A stretch of 64,000 bases of DNA from Osmanthus fragrans (lineage: Eukaryota > Streptophyta > Magnoliopsida > Lamiales > Oleaceae). The stretch spans positions 11,871,314 through 11,935,313 of the forward strand of contig CM033353.1 in the NCBI GenBank assembly GCA_019395295.1, in the 5' to 3' direction. Under the pieces are notes generated by a model that did not search any database, was not told the DNA's origin, and saw only the letters and a program-made list of their open reading frames with translations. Positions 1 to 10,743 of the stretch are shown here, in pieces; position 1 is the first letter of the stretch, and each line of letters starts with the position of its first letter. The translations under genes were made by a program, and so were the position numbers.

Positions 1-905
1 AACCGACAATAGGATTTCATATTACTGGATGTCAGATGCAGTTGGTACCATAGGAAAAATAAAGTATGCATATAAATTGCATCAACTTAAGATTGATCTC
101 CCTACGATACTAGATTTAATGGTGGTAAATGAAAAATAAGAAATATGATTTAAGAAAGATGGAAAATTAAACCGATGTTCTCTCTCTGCCAAGTGAGAAA
201 ATTATAGATAGCAATTTGCAAAATATTTCTAATTTAGTAAAAAATCAAGAGTAACGGAAAGCAGATATTATATTTATAAGCATAATAACTCAAATAACTG
301 AACGAATCAGTATTGAGAGATGATATATGGAATAACTCAAATAACTAGTGACGTGAATAAAGAAGTCCTATGAGCAAAATCCAACCCATTTTGAAATAGA
401 GACTATCGACAGCTCTATGCAAAACAAGAGTGGATCTACATGCAGAACAACATAGGACTCGCATCACAACTTAGATTCAGTTAGCAGAGTGCATTCTATA
501 GAAGAAAATTCAACTTTAAATTAAAAAATACAAAATAATCAAATTGGGCACAATTTAACTAAAACGTTGAAGCTTTCCTAGTCTCTCTATGCCAAATCAT
601 AATGTCGACGAATTCAATCATCTTCATCCTCCTACATTACCTTGGGTAAAGAATAAAAATACAAACCCGCTGAGATCCAGACCCAACAAAAGAATACAAA
701 AAACTCAAAAGCATACGCTCAATGCATCAAATCCATAATCATTCACTCTTTCAGCATATCAGATCACTTACTGTAGATACAAAATCGCGAACAATTGAAT
801 AAAGCGACACCCCCTTCCTTAAAATCATTCCATGCTAAAGAAGTATGTAAATTAAGAAAATTAGAAACTAGAAAGGCCCAGATCTGGGGTGTATTATTTA
901 CATAC
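1..905 (-). other. Partial intron 1 of the MFS transporter gene
   Basis: AT-rich non-coding sequence lying downstream (on the minus strand) of the exon-1 splice donor at 905-904. I looked for the expected second exon, which in this family continues with a Gly-Asp-Trp motif, and did not see it. The intron is therefore at least 905 bp, or the gene is broken beyond the edge. No repeat was recognised. Confidence 0.55.
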
Positions 906-1056
906 CCATCATGAGTGAGTAAACGAGAAGGTAATTATTCTTGAAGGAATTGAAAGCTGCAGAAGTATTAACCCTATCCTTGTTACTTTTACTCAGCTCC
1001 AGTGTTGCCACCACTGCCCCCAAAGCCCCAAACACCATATAGTAAAACAACTCCAT
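906..1056 (-). CDS. MFS molybdate-anion transporter-like protein, exon 1
   Basis: First coding exon of a plant major-facilitator protein of the MFSD5/molybdate-anion-transporter group (Arabidopsis homologues At1g64650 and At4g27720, named from memory). The start is the ATG at 1056-1054, because the family begins with MELFYY or similar; the nine upstream in-frame residues are judged to be leader. Fifty codons are visible: a first hydrophobic membrane helix (FYYMVFGALGAVVATLEL), the conserved NKDR and FNSFKNNYLLVYSLMM segments, then a consensus donor (G, then GTATGTAA) in phase 1 at 906/905. In the family the next codon completes an Ala or Gly before Gly-Asp-Trp. The full protein would have about 12 helices in a cell membrane and move molybdate or a related anion. 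The remaining exons lie left of the window. No damage is seen in this exon, so it may belong to a live gene. Confidence 0.8.
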
Positions 1057-1129
1057 TTTTTTTCCCTCACAATTTGATGTCAAATTCTCAAAATTGGAAC
1101 AAAGAAGAAGAGTGAAAATGTAAGCTCTC

Positions 1130-1183
1130 GCTCTTAGATAATGTGTACAAGAACATCTCTACACAGATATATATATATATAAG
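1130..1183 (-). promoter_or_regulatory. Candidate core promoter of the MFS gene
   Basis: On the minus strand a TATATATATATATA run (1166-1183) lies about 110-125 bp upstream of the start codon. A start site about 30 bp downstream, near 1130-1140, would give a 5' UTR of roughly 75-85 nt. Position and composition fit a plant TATA box, but a simple TA repeat is an alternative reading. Confidence 0.5.
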
Positions 1184-2011
1184 CAGCGGAATGGAACGCG
1201 TTTTGCTTGTGCTTGACAGGGAAGTATCATTAATTTTTTCATTTTTGTTCGCCGGAGATCCAACCTTTCATGATCGTAGCATTTCAATGTATCAATCTGA
1301 CACCATATCCCAACCTTTCTAAGTTCACGCGCTATGCAAATATGTGTGACAAAAGCAGCTTGTTTTGGATTAAAATCTGATTTTAATTTGGGTCAAAATT
1401 ACATAATCAATATCAATTGAATCCCACAACTTTCTAATCACACATTTCAAAAACTTCTATTACAATCTACTAAAAAACTGATTTTAATCCTCTAAATTGA
1501 TAAAATCGTGCGAATAAGAATTCTTCTATATCTTTTTCAATAATTCTATCTTTTCAGGACAACTTGACAAAATATCACGTGACTTTTCACTAAAATCGTA
1601 ATTTCAGTCAATTTTGTGTTTCGTACTTCGAATTTTTAAGCATTGAATCAAGTTGGAAAACAAAATTTGGAAATATGAGGATCGCTTACTATTAACAAAG
1701 ATTTTAGACCTTGCAATTAAAATGAGATATTATTTCAATGTTTCCAATTTTGTCAGATTATGGGTGGTTTAGTTGACGATGACAAGTAAAAGCACGTGGT
1801 TTGTGGATTGGTGTCGGTAGTTAGACTTTAGCAAATGGGATCTTGATCTTGCAATCCAATTGGACAGGTTTGAAATATCGAAAATTGCCTACTGTTCGTC
1901 CTCAATTTATGAACCTAGGAGTAGGAGTCCATGCCCATTTTTTTTGGCATTAATTCCTTGTGTATCAGGTTGAATGGAGGTTTTCCTACTTGGGATTAAA
2001 AAAAATATTGG
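1184..2011. other. Intergenic upstream region, AT-rich
   Basis: No coding sequence was recognised. It holds the distal promoter of the MFS gene. A stretch at about 1363-1510 resembles one at about 3170-3310 (blocks of the type GATTAAAATYTGATTTTAATTTG and a run of CTACTAAAAA). Both may be relics of one AT-rich MITE family, but no ends were found. Confidence 0.35.
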
Positions 2012-2020
2012 TAGTAAAAC

Positions 2021-2779
2021 GGATTAATTTCATAAACGGTCATTGAAATTACGTCAAAAATACAAAATGATCACTGAAATTTAAAACTTCCAGAAACGAT
2101 CACTGAAATTTCATGCGCTTTCACAAACAGTCACTGAAATTTCATGCGCTTTCACAAATGGTCATTGAAGGGCCTTTATGATTTAAATTCAAATTTAAAG
2201 GATCAAAACACGTGAACATAGAACTGTAAGGACCTAGAGTGCAAATTTCATATAAAATCCAAAATCATTCCCTTGTTAACCCGTCATTTTTGGACCACCA
2301 TAACTCCAATCTCCAGCCAACAACCAGCCAACAAAACCACCGGACCAACACACCAACTTGAAGCCTTCGCTGCCCTCTACGCAACCCACCCAAGAATTAC
2401 CCCTAAAGTGGCCGAAATTTCGTCCCAAAGTTGTCCTCTCGCACAGGACAACACTGCCAGGCGCCACTTTTCGGCCACTTTAGGGGCGATTCTTGGGTGG
2501 GTTGCGTAGAGGGCAGCGAGAGCTTCAAGTTTGATTTTGGTTCGGTGATTTTGACAAGGGAATGATTTTGGATTTTATATGAAATTTGCACCTGAGGTCC
2601 TCACGGTTCTATGTTCATGTGTTTTGGTCCTTTAAGTTTGAATTTAAACCATAAAGGCCCTTTAGTGACCATTTGCGAAAGCGCATGAAATTTCAATGAT
2701 CGTTTCTACAAGTTTTGAACTTCAGTGATCATTTTGTATTTTTGACGTAACTTCAGTGACCGTTTGTGAAATTAACCCT
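2021..2779. mobile_element. Non-autonomous Mutator-like foldback element with 9-bp TSD
   Basis: The ends are inverted copies: GGATTAATTTCATAAACGG at 2021 and the reverse complement of AGGGTTAATTTCACAAACGG at 2779. They are flanked by a perfect 9-bp duplication TAGTAAAAC (2012-2020 and 2780-2788), the MULE hallmark. The inverted repeats continue almost to the middle. The second block (CTGCCCTCTACGCAACCCAC, reading on through CCCCTAAAGTGGCCGAAA) is mirrored at 2470-2530, so the element folds into one long hairpin with a loop near 2420-2460. The left arm has about 70 extra bases near 2280-2350. It encodes no transposase; the ORFs inside are the hairpin read in various frames. Within each arm the motif GGTCACTGAAATTTCATGCGC is repeated. 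Confidence 0.85.
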
Positions 2780-2788
2780 TAGTAAAAC

Positions 2789-3509
2789 ATATCAATTCTT
2801 CTCGAATTTATAAAAAGAAGAAAAAAATTATAGGTAATTAAACCCTTTTTATTTTAGACTTGATGTGCACATGAAGCGATTGCAAATTGAAAATATGTTG
2901 ATAAATTTTTCAAATCAGTGCCCAATTAGTCAACTTTAGTGTGAAAGTGTACCGACACTATTTATTCTTTCCCCAAAGGAAATACAATAATGTCTTAAAG
3001 TAATGAGTTGCATGAAAATGAACAAACAAGAGTTTTGCTATTTGTACATCCGAAATTTACTACTTCAAATGACAGCGTCATTCGGGATTTAATCCAGAAT
3101 GGTAAAAATAGCAAAATTGAACAAACAATTGAGACCTATTTAAGCAGTTCTTTTTTGTCAAGTCTTTGTTTGGTACTGATTAAAATTTTAATTTTAATTT
3201 GAGTTAATAAATTTTATAGGATACGTAACTTTTCGATCACAAATTTCGTCATTTTTTATTAAATTCTACTAAAAAATTAATTTAAATAATAAAAAATTTC
3301 TAAAAGATTTTCTCTCACTTTTTGTAGGTTTCGTTCAATGATTCACAAGCACGTCGACTACCGCATAAAAAGTCAAGAAACTCTAGATTGGTTTTGAGCA
3401 ACATGCATTATTATACGGATAAATCTGCATTAAATATTCACAATTGGGTTTCGAAGTGGGAAAAAGAAATTAATAAATATAAATGCTTGTGATTCTTAAA
3501 AATAAAAGG
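2789..3509. other. Intergenic, no gene seen
   Basis: AT-rich DNA with only short chance ORFs. About 3170-3310 resembles 1363-1510 (see that entry). Confidence 0.4.
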
Positions 3510-3817
3510 AATGTATATCAATCTGGCTCTCGAGCCCAAGCCTTTGGACCGAGTTGAGTCAAGCCAAGTCAAAGTTCGATCAAAAAATCAAGGCATGACT
3601 TGGGCCTTATCGAATCGAGCCAACTCGTTTTATATATGTGTGTCTGTATTAGGCAACTGATGACTTGTAATGCGAGTCATTTTTGGCCTGCAACTCGGGC
3701 TCGAGTCGTCGCTGGAAAATGAAGCTCGGGCCGAGCCACAAATAGAGCCGGCTTGAACTTTTCACGAGTTGGGCCATTAGCTGTTCGAGTCAACAAATCA
3801 GATTGACATCCCCATAT
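3510..3817. mobile_element. Probable hAT-type relic
   Basis: A block rich in CGAGCC/GGCTCGAG words, unlike the AT-rich flanks, ends at the right with GATTGACATCCCC. Its reverse complement (GGGGATGTCAATC) is a typical hAT terminus, while the left boundary near TATATCAATCTGGCTC is a degraded version of it. I could not find a clean 8-bp duplication, so the assignment rests on composition and the imperfect termini. Confidence 0.45.
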
Positions 3818-3857
3818 AAATCTCAAAAAGCTTGGTTGGTTGTATTGACATAATTAA

Positions 3858-4187
3858 GCCCCAATTTGATGGTAATTATTGACAAAAAAAAATGATACTT
3901 TAAATATTATGGAGAATTTGTGGTTAGAAACTAAGAAAAAGTTTTATATTTAGATGTAAAATATTTTATTATGTGAATATGTGGTTAAAAATGAGTGAGA
4001 ATTAATTATAGTTTGACTCCCTTTAAAATATTAGAATTTATTTTTCATACTTATTTTCAACCACATATTTACAAAATAAAATATTTTGCATGTAAACTTA
4101 AATTTTTTCCACTTTTTATTCACACATTCTCTAAAAATAACTATTTAAAACATTATTTTTACATAATAATAGGCATCAAATAGGGAT
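3858..4187. mobile_element. Tourist/Harbinger-like foldback MITE
   Basis: The ends GCCCCAATTTGATG and the complement of CATCAAATAGGGAT are inverted and flanked by TAA on both sides (3855-3857 and about 4189-4191). The body is itself palindromic: ATATGTGGTTAAAAATGAGTGAG in the left arm mirrors CTTATTTTCAACCACATAT in the right. No protein is encoded. Confidence 0.65.
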
Positions 4188-4191
4188 TTAA

Positions 4192-4866
4192 AAGAATTTT
4201 ATTTTAAAGGGAGACAAACGGAGATTAAATACAGTAACATGAAACAAATTTGACTTTAGTAGTGGATTCCCAAAATATTGATTATACTCTCCGATCAATT
4301 AACTTTTGTTTTCCAATATGATTAATTAATTACTCGTATTCAAGAATGCCTTGCACGCATCGCAAGGACTAAAATAGGAATAAAGTTATGTTCAATTGAG
4401 ATTGGAATACATTAGAATTTGATTTATTTATTGCTTGTTTGGAAGATTTATTTTTTTATTCAAGTAAAAAAAATGTTTTTAAAGAATTTGTGGTAAAAAG
4501 TAAGGAAATGCTATGAATCACATAAAATTAACAATTGTTACGGATAAAATTATTGTCAAGGTTGAAGTTTGAGGATTCAAATGCAAGCAATAAAAAAACA
4601 AAAAAAAACTTAGAGATCCAAGCCCAAAAATTGTAAAATGTGCCACTATATTTTCCATCTTAATGAGATTTCTTTCCTCTTACTAGTGAGACGCACATGT
4701 ATAGTGTAGTTGACTATGTAATAGTATAGATATAAAAAAAAAAATTATTTGTATCAAGTATTAATAACATCAAACTTAAACATATATTTCTAAATGTTTA
4801 ATCCTTTCCGCATTGGAAATTTTTTGTCAAATCTCACGTGACAGGGAAATGTAAATATAGAGAAGA
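4192..4866. other. Intergenic, no gene seen
   Basis: AT-rich sequence with oligo-A tracts; nothing recognisable. Confidence 0.4.
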
Positions 4867-5580
4867 GATTTTAGAATGTGTCTCCAGGAGTGACAATTTG
4901 CGTTACTCCATGTCGAATGACAATTCGCAATACTTTATGTTGAATGAAAGATGTTCAAAAAGAACAGCATTTGTAGGTAAAATTAACATATCTACAACAT
5001 ATCTATTTTTAATATCCTACACATAAATTTGACATCAGAGTGTGAGCATAAGCTAGATTCTTAAAAATCTGACATCACTAAACAGTACCTTAAAGTAGGA
5101 GACATCAAAATCCCACAAGTAGACCAGTCGTTAAATTCGGAATTACTGTTGAACACATTAATAATCTAACAATCGGATGCACAGGAATAAACTTACCACA
5201 CCATTCAACCAGGGACGAAGTCAGATTTTAGAATGTGTCTCCAGGAGTGACAATTTGCGTTACTCTATGTCGAATGACAATTCGCAATACTTTATGTTGA
5301 ATGAAAGATGTTCAAAAAGTATTGCATTTGTAGGTAAAATTAACATATCTACAGCATATCTATTTTTAATATCCTACACATAAATTTGACATCAGAGTGT
5401 GAGCATAAGCTAGATTCTTAAAAATCTGACATCACTAAACAGTACCTTAAAGTAGGAGACATCAAAATTCCACAAGTAGACCAGTCGTTAAATTCGGAAT
5501 TACTGTTGAACACATTAATAATCTAACAATCGGATGCACAGGAATAAACTTACCACACCATTCAACTAGGGACGAAGTCA
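4867..5580. repeat. Two direct tandem copies of a 357-bp unit
   Basis: Copy 1 (4867-5223) and copy 2 (5224-5580) are nearly identical, differing at a handful of bases. Each starts GATTTTAGAATGTGTCTCC and ends CAGGGACGAAGTCA or CTAGGGACGAAGTCA. The few differences indicate a recent duplication. On the minus strand each copy carries a good splice-donor context (GAATGGTGTG then GTAAGTTT), so the unit may derive from an exon/intron border of an unknown gene. Short ORFs across the copies are not convincing. Confidence 0.9.
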
Positions 5581-6360
5581 GACGTTTAGTTGTGAGGTCA
5601 AAAATTGAAATACAATTTATTTATTTTTAAATGAAGATATCATTAATGAACTCAAGCACATGAACAAAATTCATTCCATTGCCACCTCTTAAAAGAACAT
5701 ACACCAGTCACGCCACCACAATAAGAAATCATTTGTGAGTTGTGAACCAATTAAAATTCGATTTAATTGCTGGTAAATTCCATCTACAGTCCAACGTAAA
5801 ATCAAAATGGGCAAAGTTCAAAATTTCATCTAAATTGCTAAAAAGCCTAAAATCAACGACAAATATAAAGATACAATCCCAAATATTACTAGAACCATGG
5901 TAATCAAGAAGACGAGAAGTTTTGTAAATCAGTAAATGTACGAAAAAAAATCGAAAATGATGAAAAAAATGAAATCTTTGACAATGGGCCAAACCTCAAG
6001 TCTCAAGGCAATGCAATTTGCAGCGATATATCATTCTTTTCAAACTCTTTGAAGAGTATCAATGATGAAACAATGCTCAGTTCTCACTTCTCAAAAACTT
6101 GGCGTGCTTATCGTTAGTGAGGTGTGAGAGTTTTCAGTTTAGGGCAAACTGACAGCAAAGGGAAATAATGAGAATTGAGAGAAAATGGTAAGGTTTAAGG
6201 TTTTGTGTAATTGAGTTTGTTAATAATGGGCTTGTGCAAGATTCATTTACATATTAAAAAAAAAGGGTTTGGGCCATTTGGCAACAGGTTTGTTTGAAAA
6301 AAAACAAACAATAAAATAAAATTGCGGGGTCAATTGAGCCCACATGACTCCATGTGGGTC
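5581..6360. other. Intergenic, possible transposon relic
   Basis: No gene was recognised. The left edge GGGACGAAGTCAG and the right edge GTGGGTCCGTCC loosely resemble inverted hAT-type termini, and the block GGGGTCAATTGAGCCC near 6325 is typical of such ends. No target duplication was found. Confidence 0.3.
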
Positions 6361-6933
6361 CGTCCATGCATTTAACTACATTATTCACCTCATTAGGAGA
6401 ACTGTAAGTCTTGAACCAAAACCCCCTTAATCTTTCGTTGCTCGCTGAAGAAGTTTTGAAGATTTAGATTCTCAACTCCCCAAGAACCGTTTCCAACGAA
6501 CTCTGTTTTTATTATCAAAACTTGTCCCTGATCCTCCCTTGGTCCTCCGAATGAAAATTTTTCCCTCTTCGGAAGTGGAAGTCCACCATTCACTTTCAAT
6601 TGTCTGCCTTCAAATTCCTGATAAACAAAGCAATTCTTGAATTTTATATTCAGTTTCAATAAATAAACTCGAGACACTTGATGCACATTATTGATGCACA
6701 AGTAGCATAATGGGTATGATTCTCACAATTTAATTTAAAATTTACAATGTATATACAACTTCATATGTATACAATCTATAGAAGCCTATGCATTATTGTA
6801 CCCTTAAGTTGCATAAATGCTGGAAACTTAAATATCCATTGAACTGTTGAGCAACACTTTGCAACTTCCTCAGCGGTACACATTGTAATGAAACCAAACC
6901 TTTACTTCTTTCAATAAACTTGTCATTGATAAC
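6361..6933 (-). pseudogene. Pseudogene of a chloroplast RNA-binding ribonucleoprotein (cp29/cp31 type)
   Basis: Decayed copy of a nuclear gene for a chloroplast RNA-binding protein with two RRM domains, which in the family binds and stabilises plastid mRNAs. Upstream piece 6933-6833: after an acceptor TTGCAG it reads VINDKFIERSKG, then with a frameshift AEEVAK and AQQFNGY, the end of RRM1. Its donor is mutated (GTAAGT appears as TTAAGT). Downstream piece 6617-6361: after TTATCAG it reads EFEGRQLKVNGG, LPLPKRE and FSFGGPR (the inter-RRM linker). Across further frameshifts come SWGVENLNLQNFFSEQ (start of RRM2), TYSSPNEVNNVV and CMDG (end of RRM2). Several frameshifts and a lost splice site make it non-functional. 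Retained intron positions show a genomic duplicate rather than a retrocopy. The N-terminal transit peptide and RRM1 start were not found. Confidence 0.8.
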
Positions 6934-7667
6934 CTGCAAATTTTCCTACAACAATCCATCATCATAAAAAGAAAAGAAGCAATTTTTTTGTCACTATAGG
7001 TTAACAGATGAACCAGTAAAATAAGTACCCTTGCAGTGAAATATAAGAAAATTTATATACATAGTGCACATAACCTATTCCATACACAACCACATGGCCT
7101 TCAATAAGCATACATCTAACCCATTAATATACAAAGAAACTGAAAAATCTACACAGATGCGAAGTAAGAAAATAAATTGCTCGGCATGAACAAAATCCCA
7201 ATTCCTGAAATCCTATCCCTAAAATAACATTATTTAGAGTTTTTTTCACAAACAAATACAGAAGCGTTAAAACACAAATGTTATCCATATAGCGACCACC
7301 AAATCAAACAAAGGAGATTAAAGATAATTGCAGAAGAAGATTGATACCAGTGTAATTGCTATTTGACTACAAGTCATTGTAATCAAAGAAGAAACCTGTT
7401 TTGCAACTTCAAAAAGTTAATTTGACATCGAAGTAAAGAAATCTTAATAGTACTTTGAAAATTAACCCAAATTAGACTAATAGTAGATAAAATTGGGGAA
7501 TGCAATAAGCCTTATGATGTAGCATCAATGGAGAATTGGTGCAGTGCAGTTGAAGAATTCCAACAAGGAACTTGGCCACTGAAAAGAGCAAAAAGGAGAG
7601 AAGAAGAAGAAGCAATAGGACCAGAGGAGAAGAAGGAACAGCAGAAACAGAGGGAGGAAAGAAACGT
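6934..7667. other. Flank of the RNA-binding pseudogene, no clear gene
   Basis: May contain pseudogene intron or upstream sequence, but I could not match it. The purine-rich ORF starting at 7528 has the look of chance coding: it crosses the left edge of the hAT element at 7668, so it is not a conserved gene. Confidence 0.35.
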
Positions 7668-8253
7668 TAGTGATGGCAAAAAACCCCCGCACCGATGGGA
7701 ATCAGACCCGAATGGAGCGACAAAAATTCACCCCGACGAGTTGGCGGGCAGAGCGGAGATGCCCCACCCCAAACCCGCTCCATGAAAAAAAAAAATTATA
7801 CTAGAATTTTTATAATTTGTTAGTTGTAAAATATTGTTGAATCTATTTACAATTTTATATCATGTTTCTAATCCAATAATTATATTATACAATTGTCAAT
7901 TTAAAATTTTACCTAACTAACGATTGTTTTATATAATTTATAAATCTGGTCATCCAATCCTTTTTATTATAATTAAATTATATAATGAAAGCCAATTTAT
8001 AATATCTTGATCGAAAAAATTAAAAAAAAATTAGAATATATGGAATAACCTTTAGGTTTTGGGTTAAGGGCTGAACTTTGAATAATAGTGTAACTCAAAA
8101 TTTTGGATTTGTATTTTATTCTCTAATAATAACATAAATCAAAATTTTGAAAATGTAAAATAATTATAATAATCGGCGTAATAACCGGGCAAACTCCCGT
8201 AATGGGGCGGGCGTGGTGTGTCCTGTCTCGAACTCGTCCCATTGTCATCCCTA
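7668..8253. mobile_element. Non-autonomous hAT element
   Basis: Termini are TAGTGATGGCAA (7668) and the reverse complement of TAGGGATGACAA (8253), typical hAT ends. An 8-bp duplication flanks them: AGAAACGT (7660-7667) and AAAAACGT (8254-8261), 7 of 8 matching. GC-rich subterminal blocks (CGGGCAGAGCGGAGATGCCC on the left, GGGGCGGGCGTGG on the right) enclose an AT-rich core. No transposase. It sits in or beside the gypsy relic that continues at 8254. Confidence 0.75.
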
Positions 8254-8691
8254 AAAAACGTATTCAACAAGCATAATTTCATTTCATCAATCTGTTCATC
8301 TAAAATAACATCAATTTTATCTTTGTATGTTGTAACATGTGAATTGGAGTATACATATAGCAAAAGATTCAGTGTGGGAACTCCAAGGTGGCGATAGAAA
8401 GGGATTAAAGTAGCATTTGTAAGCAATGAAGTCCTTAATAGTTAAAATAGAGTGGTGGCCAAATATGAGGAAAGGTCAATGACAAATGTAATTGGACCAA
8501 CATGCTTTAAAAATTTTAAAGGACCAATACTATATACTTGCAATCTAACATAATTTCCAATATTAAATTTAATATGTCGTTTATGCCAATCAGCTCAAAG
8601 TTTATATGATGCATTACTTGTTTCAAGTTGTTTATTGATCTCAATATGCAAGTCATGAAGATGTGGTACAACTGCCTTAGTGGAGATCGAG
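8254..8691 (-). pseudogene. Ty3/gypsy relic: end of integrase
   Basis: Minus-strand remnant of an integrase C-terminal region. In order it shows HDLHIEINKQLETSNASYK, then ADWHKRHIKFNIGNYV, then IGPLKFLKHVGPITFVIDL, and near 8300 a chromodomain-like IDVILDEQI. These match the standard gypsy integrase tail that follows the DDE core. The reading frame resumes across the inserted LTR at 10206, which carries the preceding integrase residues. Frameshifts and stops make it inactive. Confidence 0.75.
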
Positions 8692-10205
8692 TGTAGAGGC
8701 CCGAATCTTTTCAATAAAACTAGGCCCATAATTGTGTGATTAACTTCACATTAGGCCCAATAAAGGAAATATAAACACAAAAGATAGTCCAATACATGTT
8801 TAAAGATAAAATGATGTTTATAAAGTATTTTCTTAAAAACGATTTGATGAAGATTAGACGGAATGTAAAGTATTTCATTTTATGGCTAAAGTATACTTCA
8901 AATATTTTTAGTCTCATTTGAGACCCATTTTCGATATAGAAAATATTCGAATTTGAAAATGATATCTGAATAAAAGTTGTAGAGCTTTGAGTTATCTTTC
9001 CAACTCACTTTGAATCACCTCAATCGGATATCGAGAGAAAAAGTTATGATAGAAATACCGTGGGCTGTGCAGTGTCAACCGGACAACCGGTCGACCGAAA
9101 AAGAAGAAACCCACGTTTTTTTGAGAATTAATGGCCACTACTTGCACAACTTAATTACCCTATTTAATATAACCTTTCACCCACCCCAAACCTCACCTAT
9201 AAATATCCTCTTCACTCATTTGATTTTTCACACCAAAAGCACTTTCAATTTGCTTTCAAAGTTGAGAGAAAAATAGAGAGTTTGGGAGAGAAAATGAAGG
9301 TGGTTTTCAAAGTATTTTCTAGAAGTTTTAAGTGTGGATAAAAATATTCTGCAATAAGGTTTTTGTGATTTCAAAAGGTGTTTTCAAACAACAAAGGAAG
9401 GTCCAAACATCCAAGTTTCGTCAAAGTTTTTGAAGTTCATCGAAGTTTTTTTCAAAGTTCATCAAGCATCAAATCGAGGTAGGTGGAGGTGCATAAAGTT
9501 GTTATACGTGTTTAAGTTATAATTTCTAGCAAGTAATGTTCTATGTAAAAGGCTAATATTGTGTGTCAAATGGTATCGTCGGTTCGACATGTGCCTTTCA
9601 TGTCAAATGGTTCCGTCGGTGCGGCATGCATTTAAAGGTTAATGTTGTGTGTCAAATGGTATCTTTGGTTCGGCCCGCACCTTTCATGTCAAATGGTTCC
9701 GTTGGTACGGCATACATTTTCATGTCAAATGGTACCTCCGGGTACGACATGTTCTATGAAAGTTCTAATGTTAATTGTTATGAAATGCTTAGCTTAATCA
9801 CGATTGCACCTATGACGCCTATTGAGTTTTCAACTCACGGGTTTCTACCCTATATCTACAGATTAAATGTTGATGCACCGGGTTGGATGATGGAAGAGAT
9901 GGAAGGAGATGCGATAAGCCTATGAGAACTCGGTGAACAAGTGATTTTGATTTAAAGTCTTTAACGTTTCAAATGTTATTTTCAACATTATTTCTTTTGA
10001 GTATCTTGAACAAGTCATGATTTCATCAAATAAATTATATTTCGTTATTTTGGAAAGTTATAAAGTGTTTTAATTCAATATCCTTCAAAAAGAATGTTTG
10101 TTAAGATTTAAGCTTCCGCTAAGATATGTACACTTGTTACTAAACCACCGGTTAAGTTAAGTAAAGTAAGTAGCATCCCGATCCACTAGGGGTTGGGGCG
10201 TTACA
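8692..10205 (+). mobile_element. Solo LTR, Tekay/Del-like gypsy (1.5 kb)
   Basis: Begins TGTAGAGGCCCGAATC and ends GGGGTTGGGGCGTTACA, with TG/CA ends and a 5-bp duplication TCGAG/TCAAG (8687-8691 and 10206-10210; 4 of 5). A TATA box (CCTATAAATATCC, about 9198) with a likely start near 9230 sets the plus orientation. No primer-binding site or internal genes follow, so it is a solo LTR. It splits an older gypsy integrase relic: the sequences on both sides read as one protein when it is removed. Confidence 0.75.
9562..9752 (+). repeat. Degenerate short repeats inside the solo LTR
   Basis: Five imperfect copies of a unit built on TGTCAAATGGTWYCGTCGGT followed by CGGCATG-like sequence, spaced about 37-55 bp, lying in the transcribed part of the LTR. 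Confidence 0.7.
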
Positions 10206-10743
10206 TCAAGACACTAGCATGTGGGGACATATGAATAAGGTCTAAAGGCCTACTAGGCTTACAATCATAAATAACTTCAAAGAGACTTATACCTAAAGAT
10301 CGATTCACGAAATTGATATATGCAATTTGAGTTGCGAGGATCAAATCAAATTCCTAAGATTTTCCTTTCAAATGGTACGATTACGCAAATCCTTAGCACA
10401 TTTGGATTGGTTAAGGGTACGACATACAACACTTAATTGAGAGGTATTAGGAACAAGGGGTATAATACCTAGACTCATAGGAAAAGTCTGGATGTTACCT
10501 ACTGAGGTGTCATCACTATCATCCAAGTCATCAAATTCTTCAAGTTTAGATTCATAGACTTGATCTTCTAACCACTTATCTATTACATCATTTCACTCCT
10601 CAATGAACAAGACTCGACTAAAACATTTGGAAGCAATGTAGCCAAAGTTCTTACAATTGAAGTACTGCAAGTGAGAAGAAGTCATTGGAATTTCAAGACA
10701 TTTATCCGTATTTTCGCAGACGGGAAGAACAATAGACGGGAAA
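10206..10743 (-). pseudogene. Ty3/gypsy relic: gag zinc knuckle joined to integrase
   Basis: Minus strand. From the right, LQYFNCKNFGYIASKCFSR is a gag CCHC zinc knuckle (final Cys present) followed by an acidic tract (LEEFDDLDDSDD). A little further on the sequence reads FVNRSLGISLFEVIYD and PSRPLDLIHMSPHA, which is integrase. Gag therefore passes almost directly into integrase: protease, RT and RNase H are missing, so a large internal deletion preceded or accompanied decay. The integrase part continues beyond the LTR at 8691. Confidence 0.7.

Noticed and set aside
2273..2591. Overlapping ORFs on both strands (78, 63 and 62 codons)
   Set aside because: They are readings of the MULE hairpin arms, mirror each other and match no family.
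4838..5383. Two similar ORFs of 62 and 68 codons
   Set aside because: They repeat only because the DNA is tandemly duplicated; no protein signature.
7528..7785. 85-codon charged ORF
   Set aside because: It runs across the hAT boundary at 7668, so its second half is transposon end sequence.
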